Notes: generated from the letters alone by a model not told the origin. Shown: positions 1 through 11,773, counted from the first letter of the stretch. The stretch: 64,000 bases of DNA from Chryseobacterium capnotolerans (GCF_021278965.1 NZ_CP065589.1:1245001-1309000); one strand, 5' to 3'. Numbers and translations: made by a program.

Positions 1-83
1 TCAAACGTGCTAAATGTTTTTACATTTCATCTTTACCTGGCATGAATTTAATTATTTAAATTTACACTAAAATTTCAAAAACA

Positions 84-506
84 ATGACCCTAGAGAAAAA
101 GAAACTCATGACAGACAGCTTCGGCCGTTCAGAAACTCTGAAATTCTATAAAGCAGAATTGTTGGAAGTAGAAACTGATTTTGTTTCGATTAAAATTCCT
201 AAAATGGAAATGATGACCAGGAAAGCTGGGATGTTCAATGGGGCAATGATTGCTTCTTTGGTAGATGTTTCCGCAGGATATGCAGCGGTGAGCCATTATC
301 CGGAAGACTGTTATGTGGTAACAGTTGAATTAAAAGTGAACTATCTTCGTCCAGCTATGGGAGATGCTTTGGTTTCAAAAGCTTATGTTATTAAAGGGGG
401 CTCCAAGATTAGTGTTATCAGAGTAGAAATCTATGTTCAGAATGAAGACTCTGGCTCAGAGAGTCATGCAGCCACCTCATTAGTCACCATGATGAAGATA
501 AAATAA
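84..506 (+). CDS. PaaI/4HBT-type hotdog-fold thioesterase
   Basis: A 140-residue single-domain protein of the length usual for hotdog thioesterases. Residues about 45-135 carry the pattern of the PaaI/YiiD-like family: GMFNGAMIASLVDVSAGYA, with the Asn-Gly and Asp positions on the long hotdog helix, followed by VELKVNYLRPA on the central strand. The family hydrolyses acyl-CoA thioesters in the cytoplasm; the substrate cannot be told from sequence. There is no signal peptide. A second ATG lies nine codons in (108), so the exact N-terminus is uncertain. It stands alone upstream of an unrelated small membrane protein. The fold call is firm, the substrate unknown. Confidence 0.8.
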   Translation: MTLEKKKLMTDSFGRSETLKFYKAELLEVETDFVSIKIPKMEMMTRKAGMFNGAMIASLVDVSAGYAAVSHYPEDCYVVTVELKVNYLRPAMGDALVSKAYVIKGGSKISVIRVEIYVQNEDSGSESHAATSLVTMMKIK

Positions 507-627
507 TCTTATTTTTTTAACAGAATTAAGCAAAATCTTCCTTGGATAAAGGATTTAAAGAATTTTTTTTCACCAAAATGGAATGGCTTTTGCTCAATTA
601 TCCCCATAACTATTAAAAAATAACAAA

Positions 628-972
628 ATGAACTTAATTATCCGTTTGTTTGTCACAGCAATAGTGGCATACCTATTAACTAAAATTTTACCAGGGGTGC
701 AATTTGAAAGCTTTTCAACAGCAATTATCTTTGCCATTGTACTTGGGGTTTTAAACATATTTGTAAAACCTATCCTTAGTCTGTTTGGACTTCCTCTTAC
801 CATTTTAACTTTAGGATTCTTTGCATTGGTTATTAACGCAGGTATTATCCTGATTGCTGACTATTTCATCGACAGTATGGTAGTAGATGGCTTCTGGTGG
901 GCTTTTATCTTCAGTATATTATTATCAATCGTAACTTCACTGGCGAATTCAATGTTCTCGGATGGAGACTAA
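628..972 (+). CDS. phage holin family 4 / YvlD-like small membrane protein
   Basis: A 114-residue hydrophobic protein with about four membrane segments (roughly 5-20, 30-50, 55-75 and 85-108). The segment VLGVLNIFVKPILSLFGLP followed by LTILTLGFF is the hallmark of the PF04020 family ('phage holin family 4', YvlD). Despite that name, chromosomal members are not phage genes, and in Bacillus YvlD is linked to envelope stress. No phage gene is nearby. It is followed by a clear hairpin terminator. The family call is confident, the function is not known. Confidence 0.85.
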   Translation: MNLIIRLFVTAIVAYLLTKILPGVQFESFSTAIIFAIVLGVLNIFVKPILSLFGLPLTILTLGFFALVINAGIILIADYFIDSMVVDGFWWAFIFSILLSIVTSLANSMFSDGD

Positions 973-991
973 GTGATTAAAAAATAAGAAG

Positions 992-1026
992 AAAAGCCCG
1001 CTGGTATTTTGCCAACGGGCTTTTTT
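992..1026 (+). terminator. rho-independent terminator after the YvlD-like gene
   Basis: The arms AAAAGCCCG and CGGGCTTTT (992-1000 and 1016-1024), with three further inner pairs, are followed by a run of T. It lies 20 bases after the stop codon at 972. Confidence 0.88.
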
Positions 1027-1337
1027 ATTGGGGTAGGAGCAGAGATGTTTGAGAGGATTCGAGTGGAATACCCTTTATTTTGTTGAAAATATTATCTGTT
1101 TTTCAATATTTTCCTTTATATCTCCAATTTTAATGTTAATTCTTTCGGTAATTTTTATTTTAAATATTAACTTTGGCAATCTTTGAATTTAATGAAAGGG
1201 TTTGATGAAATCAGTAGGGTTTTACAGATCTGCTAAAAATAAATGAACATATGAAATCGTCATGATCTGCAAATACAAATACTAATGAAGATGATACGAT
1301 TGCATATGACCTTTGAAAAATAAATAATAATCTTCAT

Positions 1338-3332
1338 ATGAAACTTAAGTACAGTCTGCTGGCTTTGGCAGCTCCGCTTTTAATGAATGCACAACAAGTA
1401 ATGACGCCTGAAATTCTTTGGACTTTGAAAAAAGTAGGAGTGCAGGCAGTTTCTCCGGATCAGGCATCCCTTATTTATAAAGTAGGACAGGTAGATCTGA
1501 AAACAGAAAAAACAAAAAACGAGAACTATTTTCTGAATGTTCTTAACAATCAGGCTTCCAAAATTGATTTCGGTAAAAAAGCTTTGATCCAATGGGATAA
1601 AAATGGGATCTATGCTCAGGAAGGAGATAAAATCTACCTTTCAAAAGATGCCGGAAAAACATGGGCAGAATTTTATACCATTGGTGAAGCCGATAATATT
1701 GTGATTTCTCCGGATGGAAAAAGAATTGCTTTCAGTAAGCAGGTTTTGGTAGAAAAGCTAATGGGGAAAGATAAATACAATGATACTCCTAAAACAACGG
1801 CTCAGGTATATACAGACCTTAACCACAGACACTGGGATTATTTCAATGAAGGAAAATATAACCATGTATTTGTTGTAAATACTTCAGATAAAGTAGAGGC
1901 AGCTAAAGATCTGTTGGAAGGAAAAACATGGGATTCTCCTCAAAGACCTTTCGGAGGTGCTGAAGATTTTGTTTGGAGCCCGGATTCTGCACAGCTTTTA
2001 TATGTTACCAAACCCAAAAGCGGTAAAGAATACGCAACGAGTACCAATACCGATATCTTTGCTTATGATGTAGCGACTGGAACTACTAAAAACCTTACAG
2101 AATCAAATAAAGGATATGATATCAATCCAAAATTCAGTCCGGATGGAAAATCTTTGATCTGGCAGAGTATGGCAAGAGATGGATATGAGGCTGATAAAAA
2201 TGATGTGAAAATCATGGATTGGAAAACAGGAAAGACGACTAACCTTACAGCAGGTTGGGATGACAGCGTTTCCGGAGATGTTCTTTGGGGGGCAGATTCA
2301 AAAACAATCTATTTCACGGCAGCTTACAGAGGAACAAAACAACTTTTCTCTTTAGATTCAAAATCTGCAAAAGTACAGCAGATCACCAAAGGAGACTTTG
2401 ACGTGAATGAAATTTTTACAGATAATAAGACTTCTGTACTAGTAGGAAGAACAGATGTAAACCATGCTACAGAATTATTCTCTGTAAACCTTAAAAACGG
2501 AGAGATGAAGCAGGTTACTGAAGCGAATAAAGATACTTATGCTAAGTTAGCACAAGGTAAATCTGAACTTAAAATGGTAAAAACTTCGGATGGTAAAGAA
2601 ATGGGCGTATGGTTCCACTACCCACCGAATTTTGATCCTAATAAAAAATATCCAACATTGGTATATTGCCAGGGAGGACCGCAGTCTGCATTGACACAAT
2701 ACTTCAGCGTAAGATGGAACTTTGCCCTAATGACAGCCAACGATTATATTGTAGTGGCGCCCAACAGAAGAGGGATGCCAGGCTGGGGAACAAAATGGAA
2801 TGAAGAGATTTCAAGAGACTGGGGTGGGCAGCCAATGAGAGACTACCTTGCAGCAACAGATTATGCGAAAACATTACCTTATGTAGACGGTGACAGAGTA
2901 GCCGCTGTAGGAGCAAGCTATGGTGGATACAGCGTATTTATGCTGGCTGGAATTCACGAAAACAGATTCAAAACGTTCATTGCTCATGATGGATTATTCG
3001 ATATGAAATCATGGTATCTGACAACTGAAGAACTTTGGTTTGCCAACTGGGATCTTGGTTCTCCATGGGAAAAACCACAGCCAAAAGCTTATACAGAATT
3101 TAATCCAAGTAACTTCGTAGAAAAATGGAACAAGCCTATTATGATTGTTCAGGGAGGAATTGATTTCCGTGTACCTTACGAGCAGGGGCAGGAAGCTTTC
3201 CAGGCTGCAAAATTAAGAGGATTAAAATCTAAATTGGTTTATTTCCCGAATGAAAATCACTGGGTACTTCATCCACAAAACGGATTGGTATGGCAGAGAG
3301 AATTCTTCGACTGGTTAAAAGAAACTTTGTAA
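1338..3332 (+). CDS. secreted S9 family prolyl oligopeptidase-type peptidase
   Basis: 664 residues with an N-terminal signal peptide ending near LLMNAQ. Residues about 40-400 form a WD40/PD40-type beta-propeller, with repeated 'SPDGK' and 'SPDS' blades. The C-terminal 250 residues are an alpha/beta hydrolase of the S9 class. The catalytic triad is readable: Ser527 in GASYGGY, Asp609 in GGIDFRVP and His641 in NENHW. Such enzymes cut short peptides, often after proline or as acylaminoacyl or dipeptidyl peptidases, in the periplasm or outside the cell. It is a single gene with its own terminator. The subfamily (DPP IV-like or acylaminoacyl) is not settled. Confidence 0.93.
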   Translation: MKLKYSLLALAAPLLMNAQQVMTPEILWTLKKVGVQAVSPDQASLIYKVGQVDLKTEKTKNENYFLNVLNNQASKIDFGKKALIQWDKNGIYAQEGDKIYLSKDAGKTWAEFYTIGEADNIVISPDGKRIAFSKQVLVEKLMGKDKYNDTPKTTAQVYTDLNHRHWDYFNEGKYNHVFVVNTSDKVEAAKDLLEGKTWDSPQRPFGGAEDFVWSPDSAQLLYVTKPKSGKEYATSTNTDIFAYDVATGTTKNLTESNKGYDINPKFSPDGKSLIWQSMARDGYEADKNDVKIMDWKTGKTTNLTAGWDDSVSGDVLWGADSKTIYFTAAYRGTKQLFSLDSKSAKVQQITKGDFDVNEIFTDNKTSVLVGRTDVNHATELFSVNLKNGEMKQVTEANKDTYAKLAQGKSELKMVKTSDGKEMGVWFHYPPNFDPNKKYPTLVYCQGGPQSALTQYFSVRWNFALMTANDYIVVAPNRRGMPGWGTKWNEEISRDWGGQPMRDYLAATDYAKTLPYVDGDRVAAVGASYGGYSVFMLAGIHENRFKTFIAHDGLFDMKSWYLTTEELWFANWDLGSPWEKPQPKAYTEFNPSNFVEKWNKPIMIVQGGIDFRVPYEQGQEAFQAAKLRGLKSKLVYFPNENHWVLHPQNGLVWQREFFDWLKETL

Positions 3333-3350
3333 TATACAATACATCCATAG

Positions 3351-3377
3351 AAGCGGGCTTTTTAGTCCGCTTTTTTT
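3351..3377 (+). terminator. rho-independent terminator after the S9 peptidase
   Basis: AAGCGG (3351-3356) pairs with CCGCTT (3367-3372), closed inside by GC and GT pairs, and is followed by T7. It starts 19 bases after the stop codon. Confidence 0.85.
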
Positions 3378-3457
3378 ATTGGAAAAGATCAACCTTTAGA
3401 TAATTATTCACAATCATCTGTGAAAATATGTATTATACGTGGTCAATAATATCAATA

Positions 3458-3479
3458 AGAGCGGGCTTTAGCCCGCTCT
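3458..3479. repeat. perfect 10-bp palindrome, REP-like
   Basis: AGAGCGGGCT, two T, then AGCCCGCTCT: a perfect 10-bp inverted repeat in an otherwise AT-rich spacer, with no T-run after it. A second short hairpin-like stretch containing 'TGGCTTTAGCTG' follows at about 3500. This looks like a dispersed intergenic repeat rather than a terminator; copy number elsewhere cannot be seen here. Confidence 0.55.
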
Positions 3480-3578
3480 GCTTATAAAATAAGTTCCAAT
3501 GGCTTTAGCTGAAACCTGAAGAAACAGTAACATCAATCTCCTTTACCGGAAGGAAATAAAATAGTTATATATTTGAAT

Positions 3579-4070
3579 ATGCAAAACAGAATTTCTTCTT
3601 TCTCACCACTCATTGATGATCAGTCTGAAATTTTAATCCTGGGTTCTATTCCCGGAGTCAAATCATTAGAGATGCAGCAATATTATGCCCATCCACAAAA
3701 CAAATTCTGGAAAATCATCCTTGAATTACTGAATGAAGAATTTACCGAAGATTATTCCAAAAGAATCGAAACCTTAAAGAAACATCATATTGCCCTTTGG
3801 GATGTCATTGATTCCTGTGAAAGAAAAGGGAGCCTGGATTCTGAGATTAAAAATGAAGAAGCCAATCAGATTGAAAAACTACTGGAGGAATATCCAAATA
3901 TAAAAGCCATTTTTTGCAATGGCGGAAAATCATATAAGAATTTGCAAAAACTTTTAGGAAAAAATTATAAGCTTCCTATTTTTCTAATGCCCTCCACAAG
4001 CCCGCTCCATACCATTTCCTTTGAAAGAAAATTTGAAGAATGGAAGAAAGTTTTGGAGTTTTTGAAGTGA
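3579..4070 (+). CDS. DNA-deoxyinosine glycosylase-type uracil-DNA glycosylase family protein
   Basis: A protein of 163 residues, typical for this small branch of the uracil-DNA glycosylase superfamily. Motif 1 is near the N-terminus (LILGSIPGVKSLE), followed by YYAHPQNKFW; the second motif is the late PSTSPLH. The family removes deaminated purines or uracil from DNA in base-excision repair. The frame can be opened six bases earlier at a TTG, but the ATG at 3579 fits better, because a -7-like TATATTTG (3568-3575) overlaps the TTG. The family call is strong; hypoxanthine specificity is from family knowledge only. Confidence 0.82.
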   Translation: MQNRISSFSPLIDDQSEILILGSIPGVKSLEMQQYYAHPQNKFWKIILELLNEEFTEDYSKRIETLKKHHIALWDVIDSCERKGSLDSEIKNEEANQIEKLLEEYPNIKAIFCNGGKSYKNLQKLLGKNYKLPIFLMPSTSPLHTISFERKFEEWKKVLEFLK

Positions 4071-4145
4071 TATCGTTTGACGGGGTTAGAGATTTAGATT
4101 GGGGGAGTTTTAAATTCTGGATAATGGGTATGAGAGAAGGTTTAA

Positions 4146-4224
4146 AATATAAATTTCTAGGGAATGACAAAGTGTATGAATAACTAAAACGCTCTGTTTG
4201 CCATTCCCTGGAAATCTAAATATT
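4146..4224. repeat. imperfect inverted repeat between convergent genes
   Basis: The arms at 4146-4171 and 4197-4224 share TTTCTAGGGAATGACAAA and its complement with a few mismatches, leaving a 25-base loop. The GGGAATG/CATTCCC core resembles dispersed intergenic repeats of flavobacteria. It sits between two converging genes and may act as a terminator for both. Repetition elsewhere in the genome is not testable here. Confidence 0.45.
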
Positions 4225-4239
4225 ATATTTTTTAGAAAA

Positions 4240-5260
4240 TCAAGAGCCTAAATATGCTCTTAATCCCTTCAATAATTCCAGTTGATTTTTTGTTCTGTCC
4301 AGATTATGTTCCGGATATTTCGTAGCATAATAAACGCTTCCATTCAGATAATCAGTTAAAAAACGAACTTCCTGAATATAAATAGCGACTTGTGCAGCAT
4401 AATCAAGGTGAGCATACTCTTCCGGAGTCAGCTTTTCCTTTAGATGGAAAAGAAACCCTTTTTTACTGCCTTATACATTTCAGGATTGAAATTGTTTTTA
4501 GCCCTTCCGTCATCTTCGTGAGTTGTATTGGTGTAGGACTGAATCATCGTTCCAAAATCATATAAAATAGTAGAAATCATCACAGTATCCAGATCGATGA
4601 CAGCCAGCGGCTTATGGTTTTGATCGAAGAGAATATTGCTGATTTTTACATCGGCATGGATGATTCTTTTGGGAATCTGATTGCTTTTCTCCATTTCTAT
4701 CCATTCATCAGGTAAGGAAATAAGCTGGTTGGTAACTTCTATTTCAGCTTTTGCATTCTCTTTTAGATGAGAGACCGCATTTTCCAGGGCCTTTTTATAG
4801 TCTGCAATTCTTTTTTCGAAATTGAGAAAATTAGGAAGAGTATCTTTAATAGTGGGCAGCTTTTCAGTATTTACGATACTAAGGAAATAGCTGAAGGCTT
4901 TAGCAGCCTCAAAAGCAGTTTGTAAAGAAGGAGCGGTAAGAAAGGTAATGCTGTTTTCTACAAAGCTTAACATTCGCCATGGTTCATCATTTACATCTTT
5001 TATCAGAAATTCATGGGTGAGAGATGGGACAGGCTCTATAATTTGAAAATGATAATTATTTGACCGAAGAAGTTCATTAATCATTAAATGATTGTTGACG
5101 ATAACTTCCGGCTGCTTAAAGACATGATGATTGATCTTTTGCAGAATAAACTTTTTCTGGTGATCCAGATCTTCCAAAAGATAAGTTGTGTTGATCAGCC
5201 CATCATTGATAGGAGAAAACTTATAATTATCTGTATTGATAAACTGAGTGACAATATCAT

Positions 5261-5270
<10 letters not shown>
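4240..5270 (-). CDS. APH-fold sugar kinase (N-acetylhexosamine 1-kinase-like), frameshifted
   Basis: An aminoglycoside-phosphotransferase-fold kinase. The Brenner-type motif RIIHADVKISNILFD and the metal-binding AVIDLDTV are intact at about residues 203-228. The reading frame ends early at 4440 (276 residues), but the frame one base back continues without a break for about 60 more residues to 4240 (KEKLTPEEYAHLDYAAQVA... to the end AYLGS), which is the expected C-terminal lobe. The break lies exactly at A AAA AAG (complement of 4458-4464). The gene overlaps the upstream nucleotidyltransferase by 10 bases and follows a GH109 gene, so a hexosamine 1-kinase like NahK is likely. AmgK-type muramate kinase is an alternative. 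Confidence 0.75.
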
Positions 5271-7556
<2,286 letters not shown>

Positions 7557-7844
7557 CTATTTTTTTCTTAAATATATTAAAACTTTTGCAAACTGCGATG
7601 GAATGGGAGTTGCGGAGTTTAGGATTTGAGGGTAGGAGAGTTTGAGAGTTTCGGGATGCGGGTTTAACAAGTTAAATGTTTAACACTTAGGGTTTGAAAT
7701 GATCAACCTTTCAATGACAATTGAGAATTCACTTGTGAAGCAAAATATCCTATTCACGTCTAATCTTACATTTCTCAGTCTATTATCTATCCGTCTATTA
7801 TCTTCAAGTCTTATTTCATTATTAAGATCAAATTTTACAAAATA
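7557..7844. other. 288-bp spacer with a G-rich low-complexity stretch
   Basis: I find no gene. Positions about 7600-7670 are purine-rich on the plus strand, with repeated GAGTTT, TTTGAGAG and CGGG words. On the strand of the GH109 gene this is a C-rich leader. The rest is AT-rich with no convincing hairpin. Confidence 0.4.
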
Positions 7845-8918
7845 TCACTGTCCATAGTAAGCCTTAATTAATCTTTCCCTCATTTTATTCAGATATTGAA
7901 TGTCTTTGGTGTTGGATAGAATGATAACGCTAAGGTTTTTGTCAACCAAATGGACCCAATTGGCACTATGGCCATAACCCTCTCCCTGGCGTTCTGCAAA
8001 TACGGTACTGATCGTTCCGAATTTTTTAGGATATACCCAAAAACCTAATGCTGTATCCTCTAGTTTTTTGTCTGCCGTAAGCATTACTTCCAAAGTCTTT
8101 TTTGAGAACAATACAGCGTTAAATACGGCCTGGTCAAAAATAAGAAGGTCTTTAGGAGTAGAATACATGGCTCCGGCAGAATAGAAATTATCAATATAAG
8201 TATTGGTAGGCATATGAAGAGCAAATGGATCAGAAGGATCTGCGGAATATCCTTCATCTATATTTTTGATAATATCATTATGATGAAGAAATCCTGTATG
8301 CTGCATTTTGAGCGGAATCAATATCTGCTCTTTTAATACTTCCTCAAAAGATTTGTGGTAAATTTTTTCTATGATTTTCCCCAATAATATAAAATCTCCG
8401 TTATTATAACTGAATTTTGTTCCGGGAGTGTCAATCAGTTTTTCAGAAAGAAATGTAGTAATAAAATCATCAAGATTCCAGATTGTGTTGTCATATGCCT
8501 GATGGATAAATTCAGGAGAACTGATATCTTTGTTTTCTCTGCCGCTGCTGTAGGTCAGCAAATTTCTTATGGTTGCTTTTTTAGCAGCTTCGCCTTTGTA
8601 TTCCGGATAATAGGTAGAAATACTGGCATCTAAATCTATTTGGCCTTTTTCATAAAGCTGCATAATCAGCACTGCAGTAAATGTTTTGGTAAGTGAGAAA
8701 ATATGAAACCGGGTTTCATCTGAAAACGGGAGATTATAATGCCGGTTAGATAAACCTTTGTAAGTAAGTAATTCAGTCTTTCCATTCTGAGCCAGCAAAA
8801 CGGAACCATTGAAATTATCTCTTTTCACACAAGAGTCAATGACCTGTTCAACTTTTTGTATTTGTGGATAGGCTAAATTGATTGTTATCAAAAATAATCC
8901 CAGTAGCATATTTTTCAT
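7845..8918 (-). CDS. secreted serine hydrolase, beta-lactamase class C / PBP4*-like
   Basis: 357 residues with a signal peptide (first about 18 residues, ending AYPQ). The class C-like motifs are visible: Ser75-x-x-Lys78 in FSLTKTF, Tyr171-Asn-Asn173 in FSYNNGD, and a late HSANW in the place of the KTG/HxG motif. This family (AmpC fold, PF00144) holds esterases, D-aminopeptidases and penicillin-binding-protein-like enzymes as well as true beta-lactamases, so antibiotic resistance should not be assumed. It starts 46 bases after the broken M61 gene on the same strand and may be co-transcribed with it. Confidence 0.88.
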   Translation of the reverse strand: MKNMLLGLFLITINLAYPQIQKVEQVIDSCVKRDNFNGSVLLAQNGKTELLTYKGLSNRHYNLPFSDETRFHIFSLTKTFTAVLIMQLYEKGQIDLDASISTYYPEYKGEAAKKATIRNLLTYSSGRENKDISSPEFIHQAYDNTIWNLDDFITTFLSEKLIDTPGTKFSYNNGDFILLGKIIEKIYHKSFEEVLKEQILIPLKMQHTGFLHHNDIIKNIDEGYSADPSDPFALHMPTNTYIDNFYSAGAMYSTPKDLLIFDQAVFNAVLFSKKTLEVMLTADKKLEDTALGFWVYPKKFGTISTVFAERQGEGYGHSANWVHLVDKNLSVIILSNTKDIQYLNKMRERLIKAYYGQ

Positions 8919-8964
8919 AGTAACGGTTTTTAATCCAATAAATATTTATTTTAAAATCCAAAGT

Positions 8965-10499
8965 TTACTGTCCTATCCATGCTTTTCTTAAAGCGATTTG
9001 CTTTGAATCAGGGTTTGGCAAAAGATTTATTTTTCCAGAAGTTTCATCATAAGTAAAACCCACTTTTGTCAGATATTCTTTCAAAGGGACAGGCTGGCTA
9101 CCTTCAATATAATTACTGAAAAATGTACGTATCTCTGGAAAAGTTAATTTTGTAATTTCATCAAATAAATCATCATCATTAAAATATGTACCGGACCCAT
9201 ATTTTTTCATCAATTCCAGCATCAGGTTCTGGGTGCCGGTTTTTCCTCCGGAAAGCTCTCTTAACCTGATATCCAGACACATTCCCAATACTGGTCCTTT
9301 TTGGTAAAAGTTCATATACTGATCCTGTCTCTCCATCGCATTTTTGCTGATTTCTGTAAAGGATAGCTTATTATCAAATTCCTGCATCCCTTTTATCTTT
9401 TCCTCCAGGCTTTTTTCGAAATCCTCCAGGCTTATCATTTTTTGTTTGATGGGCATATGAATGGTAGCGTACTCTGTCATCCCTTCATAAAGCCACAGAT
9501 GTTGAGACATTGAAGGATTCAGAAAATCATAATGCTGAATTTCTTCTGAGTGAATATTAAGAGGGGTGACAATATGGAAAAACTCGTGGGAAGCTACTCT
9601 GTTTAAGGCATTGGGAAGGTAATTCATGTTTTCGGAACGGTACAGACAGACTGTTGATTGTGAGTGCTCCAGCCCGTCTCCCATGAATCCTTTTTCATTT
9701 GAATCCTCATAATAAATCAGAAAAGCATATTTGTTTACCGGTAAAGTTCCGCCCAGATAAACTTGCTGGTTCTTCAGGATATTTTCAATTTCAAGAGCTA
9801 TTTTTTTTGAATAGTGTCGTTCTTTTTATTGTAAAATGATACGAGAACTTCAGTATGTCCTATTTTTAGCCATGTTGTATCGGGAATACAGTATAAAACC
9901 GGAGAATCTACCAACTGGCGGTAATCTTTTGCCCAGACAACATCTGTATTTAGATCCTTTTGTTTGTAATCCAAAGCAGAAGAAGCATAAAAATCTTTAT
10001 TTTTTGTCACTTTAATCTGATAAGGAATATCTTTCATTTCCTGAAAATATCCTACTAAGGAATTATAATTGATCACAAAAACACTGTCTTTATTAAACAT
10101 ACTGCCGGCAGATTTAGCCTCATGACTGTCTTTTTCTAAAGAATCCCATCCGTCAGCTACCTGGTATGATATTGTGCTGACATGCTTAAGATCATCTATC
10201 ATCCAGCTGTTTTGGTCCAGACGTTTGGTTGTAATTTTTTTTCCGTTTTTATCTATGGCAACAAGATTTGAAACATACTGCCCGAAATTCATAGCCTGAT
10301 AAAAGCCGGGAACAAGTTTGGGAATAATGAATTTTCCTTGTTTAAGATTGTTTTTGGGTGGAGTAAATGAAACTTTAACATCATCACCGGAAAGGTGAAC
10401 AAGATCTATATGATATTGATAAGCTTTCTTTGAAACCTGGGCAATAATTGCATTAGGAAATATAAACAGTACAAAAACTAATTTGATCAGGCTATTCAT
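8965..10499 (-). pseudogene. M61 family (glycyl aminopeptidase-type) metallopeptidase, frameshifted
   Basis: Two fragments belong to one protein of about 510 residues. The first (10499 to 9798, 233 residues) has a signal peptide and the N-terminal M61 beta domain. It stops at a TAG directly after eight A (complement of 9801-9808). One base back, the frame reads on (IALEIENILKNQQVYLGG and further) into the second fragment, which has the zinc motif HEFFH and, further on, WLYEGMTEY with the third ligand. Read together it looks like a complete secreted metallopeptidase. Either one A was lost from the run or the sequence is wrong there. As written, the catalytic half lacks its own start and signal peptide. 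Confidence 0.85.
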
Positions 10500-10554
10500 C
10501 TGATTTTATTTTATCTAGTACTAAATTACAAAAATTGCCCAAGGGTAAGTTGTT

Positions 10555-11247
10555 TTATTTTTCCATAAAATATACTTCTTCATAAGGCTGGATTAATACC
10601 CAACCGTGTCCTGAGAACTTCATCTGAAATTCTTCACCACTTCCTCTTCCGATAAGGCTCTTAAAAGAAACATTGGTTTTCAGTTCCGGGCTGAGGTTTC
10701 CAGACCAGGCAACAGTAGCATTAGGATCTGTGAAAACCGGAGTGTCAGGAGTTACAAGCAGGGTTAAAGGATCACCGTGGGTGGTAATGGCAATATGGCC
10801 AGTTCCGGAAAGTTTTACCTGAAAAAGACCACCGGACATCATTCCAGCGATACTTTTCAGCATCGTAATATCACTATTTACACTTTGTTCATGAGCCAGT
10901 ACATCATTACCATTCACACAAACCGACTCATTGTTCAGATAAAGGATACGAACTTTTTTACCAGAGTCAGCAACATACAGTTTTCCTGTACCTTCAGCTT
11001 TCATCAGTTTGCTTCCTTCTCCACTGATCGCTTTTTTCAGCAGGTTTCCAAGACCGCCTGCCAGCATTCCCTGTCTTTCGAAGTTGATATTCCCCACGTA
11101 GCTTACCATGCTTCCTCTCTTAGTCCATACCGCTTGATTATTAAGGTTGATTTCTAAAAGATGTTTGGTTTCCAGTTCAAAATAATCTCTCTGCTGCGGG
11201 TTTTCTTTTGTTTCGTTGATAAATGCTTCAATTGAATATTTACTCAT
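10555..11247 (-). CDS. AIM24 / TIGR00266 family protein
   Basis: 230 residues with the double-stranded beta-helix pattern of the AIM24 family: glycine-rich blocks such as GMLAGGLGNLLKKAISGEG near residue 60, GTGKLYVADSG, MMSGGLFQVKLSGTGHIAI, and near the C-terminus FQMKFSGHGWVLIQPYEE. No signal peptide is present. Bacterial members have no agreed function; the yeast relative is a mitochondrial inner-membrane organiser. The stop is 55 bases before the M61 start on the same strand, so they may share a transcript with the small gene upstream (11274-11618). Confidence 0.83.
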   Translation of the reverse strand: MSKYSIEAFINETKENPQQRDYFELETKHLLEINLNNQAVWTKRGSMVSYVGNINFERQGMLAGGLGNLLKKAISGEGSKLMKAEGTGKLYVADSGKKVRILYLNNESVCVNGNDVLAHEQSVNSDITMLKSIAGMMSGGLFQVKLSGTGHIAITTHGDPLTLLVTPDTPVFTDPNATVAWSGNLSPELKTNVSFKSLIGRGSGEEFQMKFSGHGWVLIQPYEEVYFMEK

Positions 11248-11273
11248 AATTATAATTTTTTAATTTGTTGTTT

Positions 11274-11618
11274 TTATAATGTTAGTTGTTTTAGTTTGTC
11301 GAGTTTATACTCCCGTTTGTTACTTTTAGGATTCATATCCACAAATTCATAGTCTTCAAAATAGGTAATTTGTGATTTGAAGGCTTCAGTGGCTTTTCTC
11401 ATACAATTTTGGAGGTGTTCTTCATCCTCTTCTTCACTGTTTTCATTATCATGGGCATAATAATCTTCAGTTTTTAAATGAAAATCAAACCAGATCAATC
11501 TATACTTATCAATACGTTCACTCCAGTTGGAAACTTCAATTTTATGTCCGTCAGAGTACGGATTATCAGTGGCGTATATTTTACTTACAGATTCTATGTT
11601 ATCATTCAATTTTTTCAA
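11274..11618 (-). CDS. hypothetical acidic protein
   Basis: 114 residues, soluble and acidic, with a run of Glu and Asp near residue 60 (ENSEEEDEEH) and a basic C-terminus. I recognise no domain. It starts just inside the spacer shared with queA (divergent) and ends 26 bases before the AIM24-like gene, so it is probably the first gene of that minus-strand unit. It is unlikely to be chance, since the spacing is tight and the start ATG is the only one available. Confidence 0.6.
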   Translation of the reverse strand: MKKLNDNIESVSKIYATDNPYSDGHKIEVSNWSERIDKYRLIWFDFHLKTEDYYAHDNENSEEEDEEHLQNCMRKATEAFKSQITYFEDYEFVDMNPKSNKREYKLDKLKQLTL

Positions 11619-11686
11619 AAATACTCTTTTTAGGCTTTAAAATTCCCCCTTAAAATCACGGTTTTATATTTGATTGAAAATAATAC

Positions 11687-11718
11687 TTGACAAAGGGGTG
11701 TTCAATGTCGTATATTTG
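11687..11718 (+). promoter_or_regulatory. Bacteroidota-type promoter of queA
   Basis: TTGACA at 11687-11692 and TATATTTG at 11711-11718 fit the -33 TTG and -7 TAnnTTTG elements of the flavobacterial housekeeping sigma factor. They stand 24 bases apart, start to start. The expected transcript start near 11724 leaves a leader of about 50 bases. Confidence 0.7.
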
Positions 11719-11773
11719 CACTCCGAAAATTACACCTTGTAATTTCAATAATTTTTAAACCGTAATTTAAAAA

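Noticed and set aside
628..972. Prophage holin
   Set aside because: The family name is historical; no lysin, portal or other phage gene is near.
7845..8918. AmpC-type resistance beta-lactamase
   Set aside because: The fold and SxxK/YxN motifs fit, but the KTG-like motif is HSA and the family is mostly not beta-lactamase; kept as serine hydrolase.
10777..11157. 126-codon plus-strand frame opposite the AIM24-like gene
   Set aside because: Antisense shadow with untypical composition.
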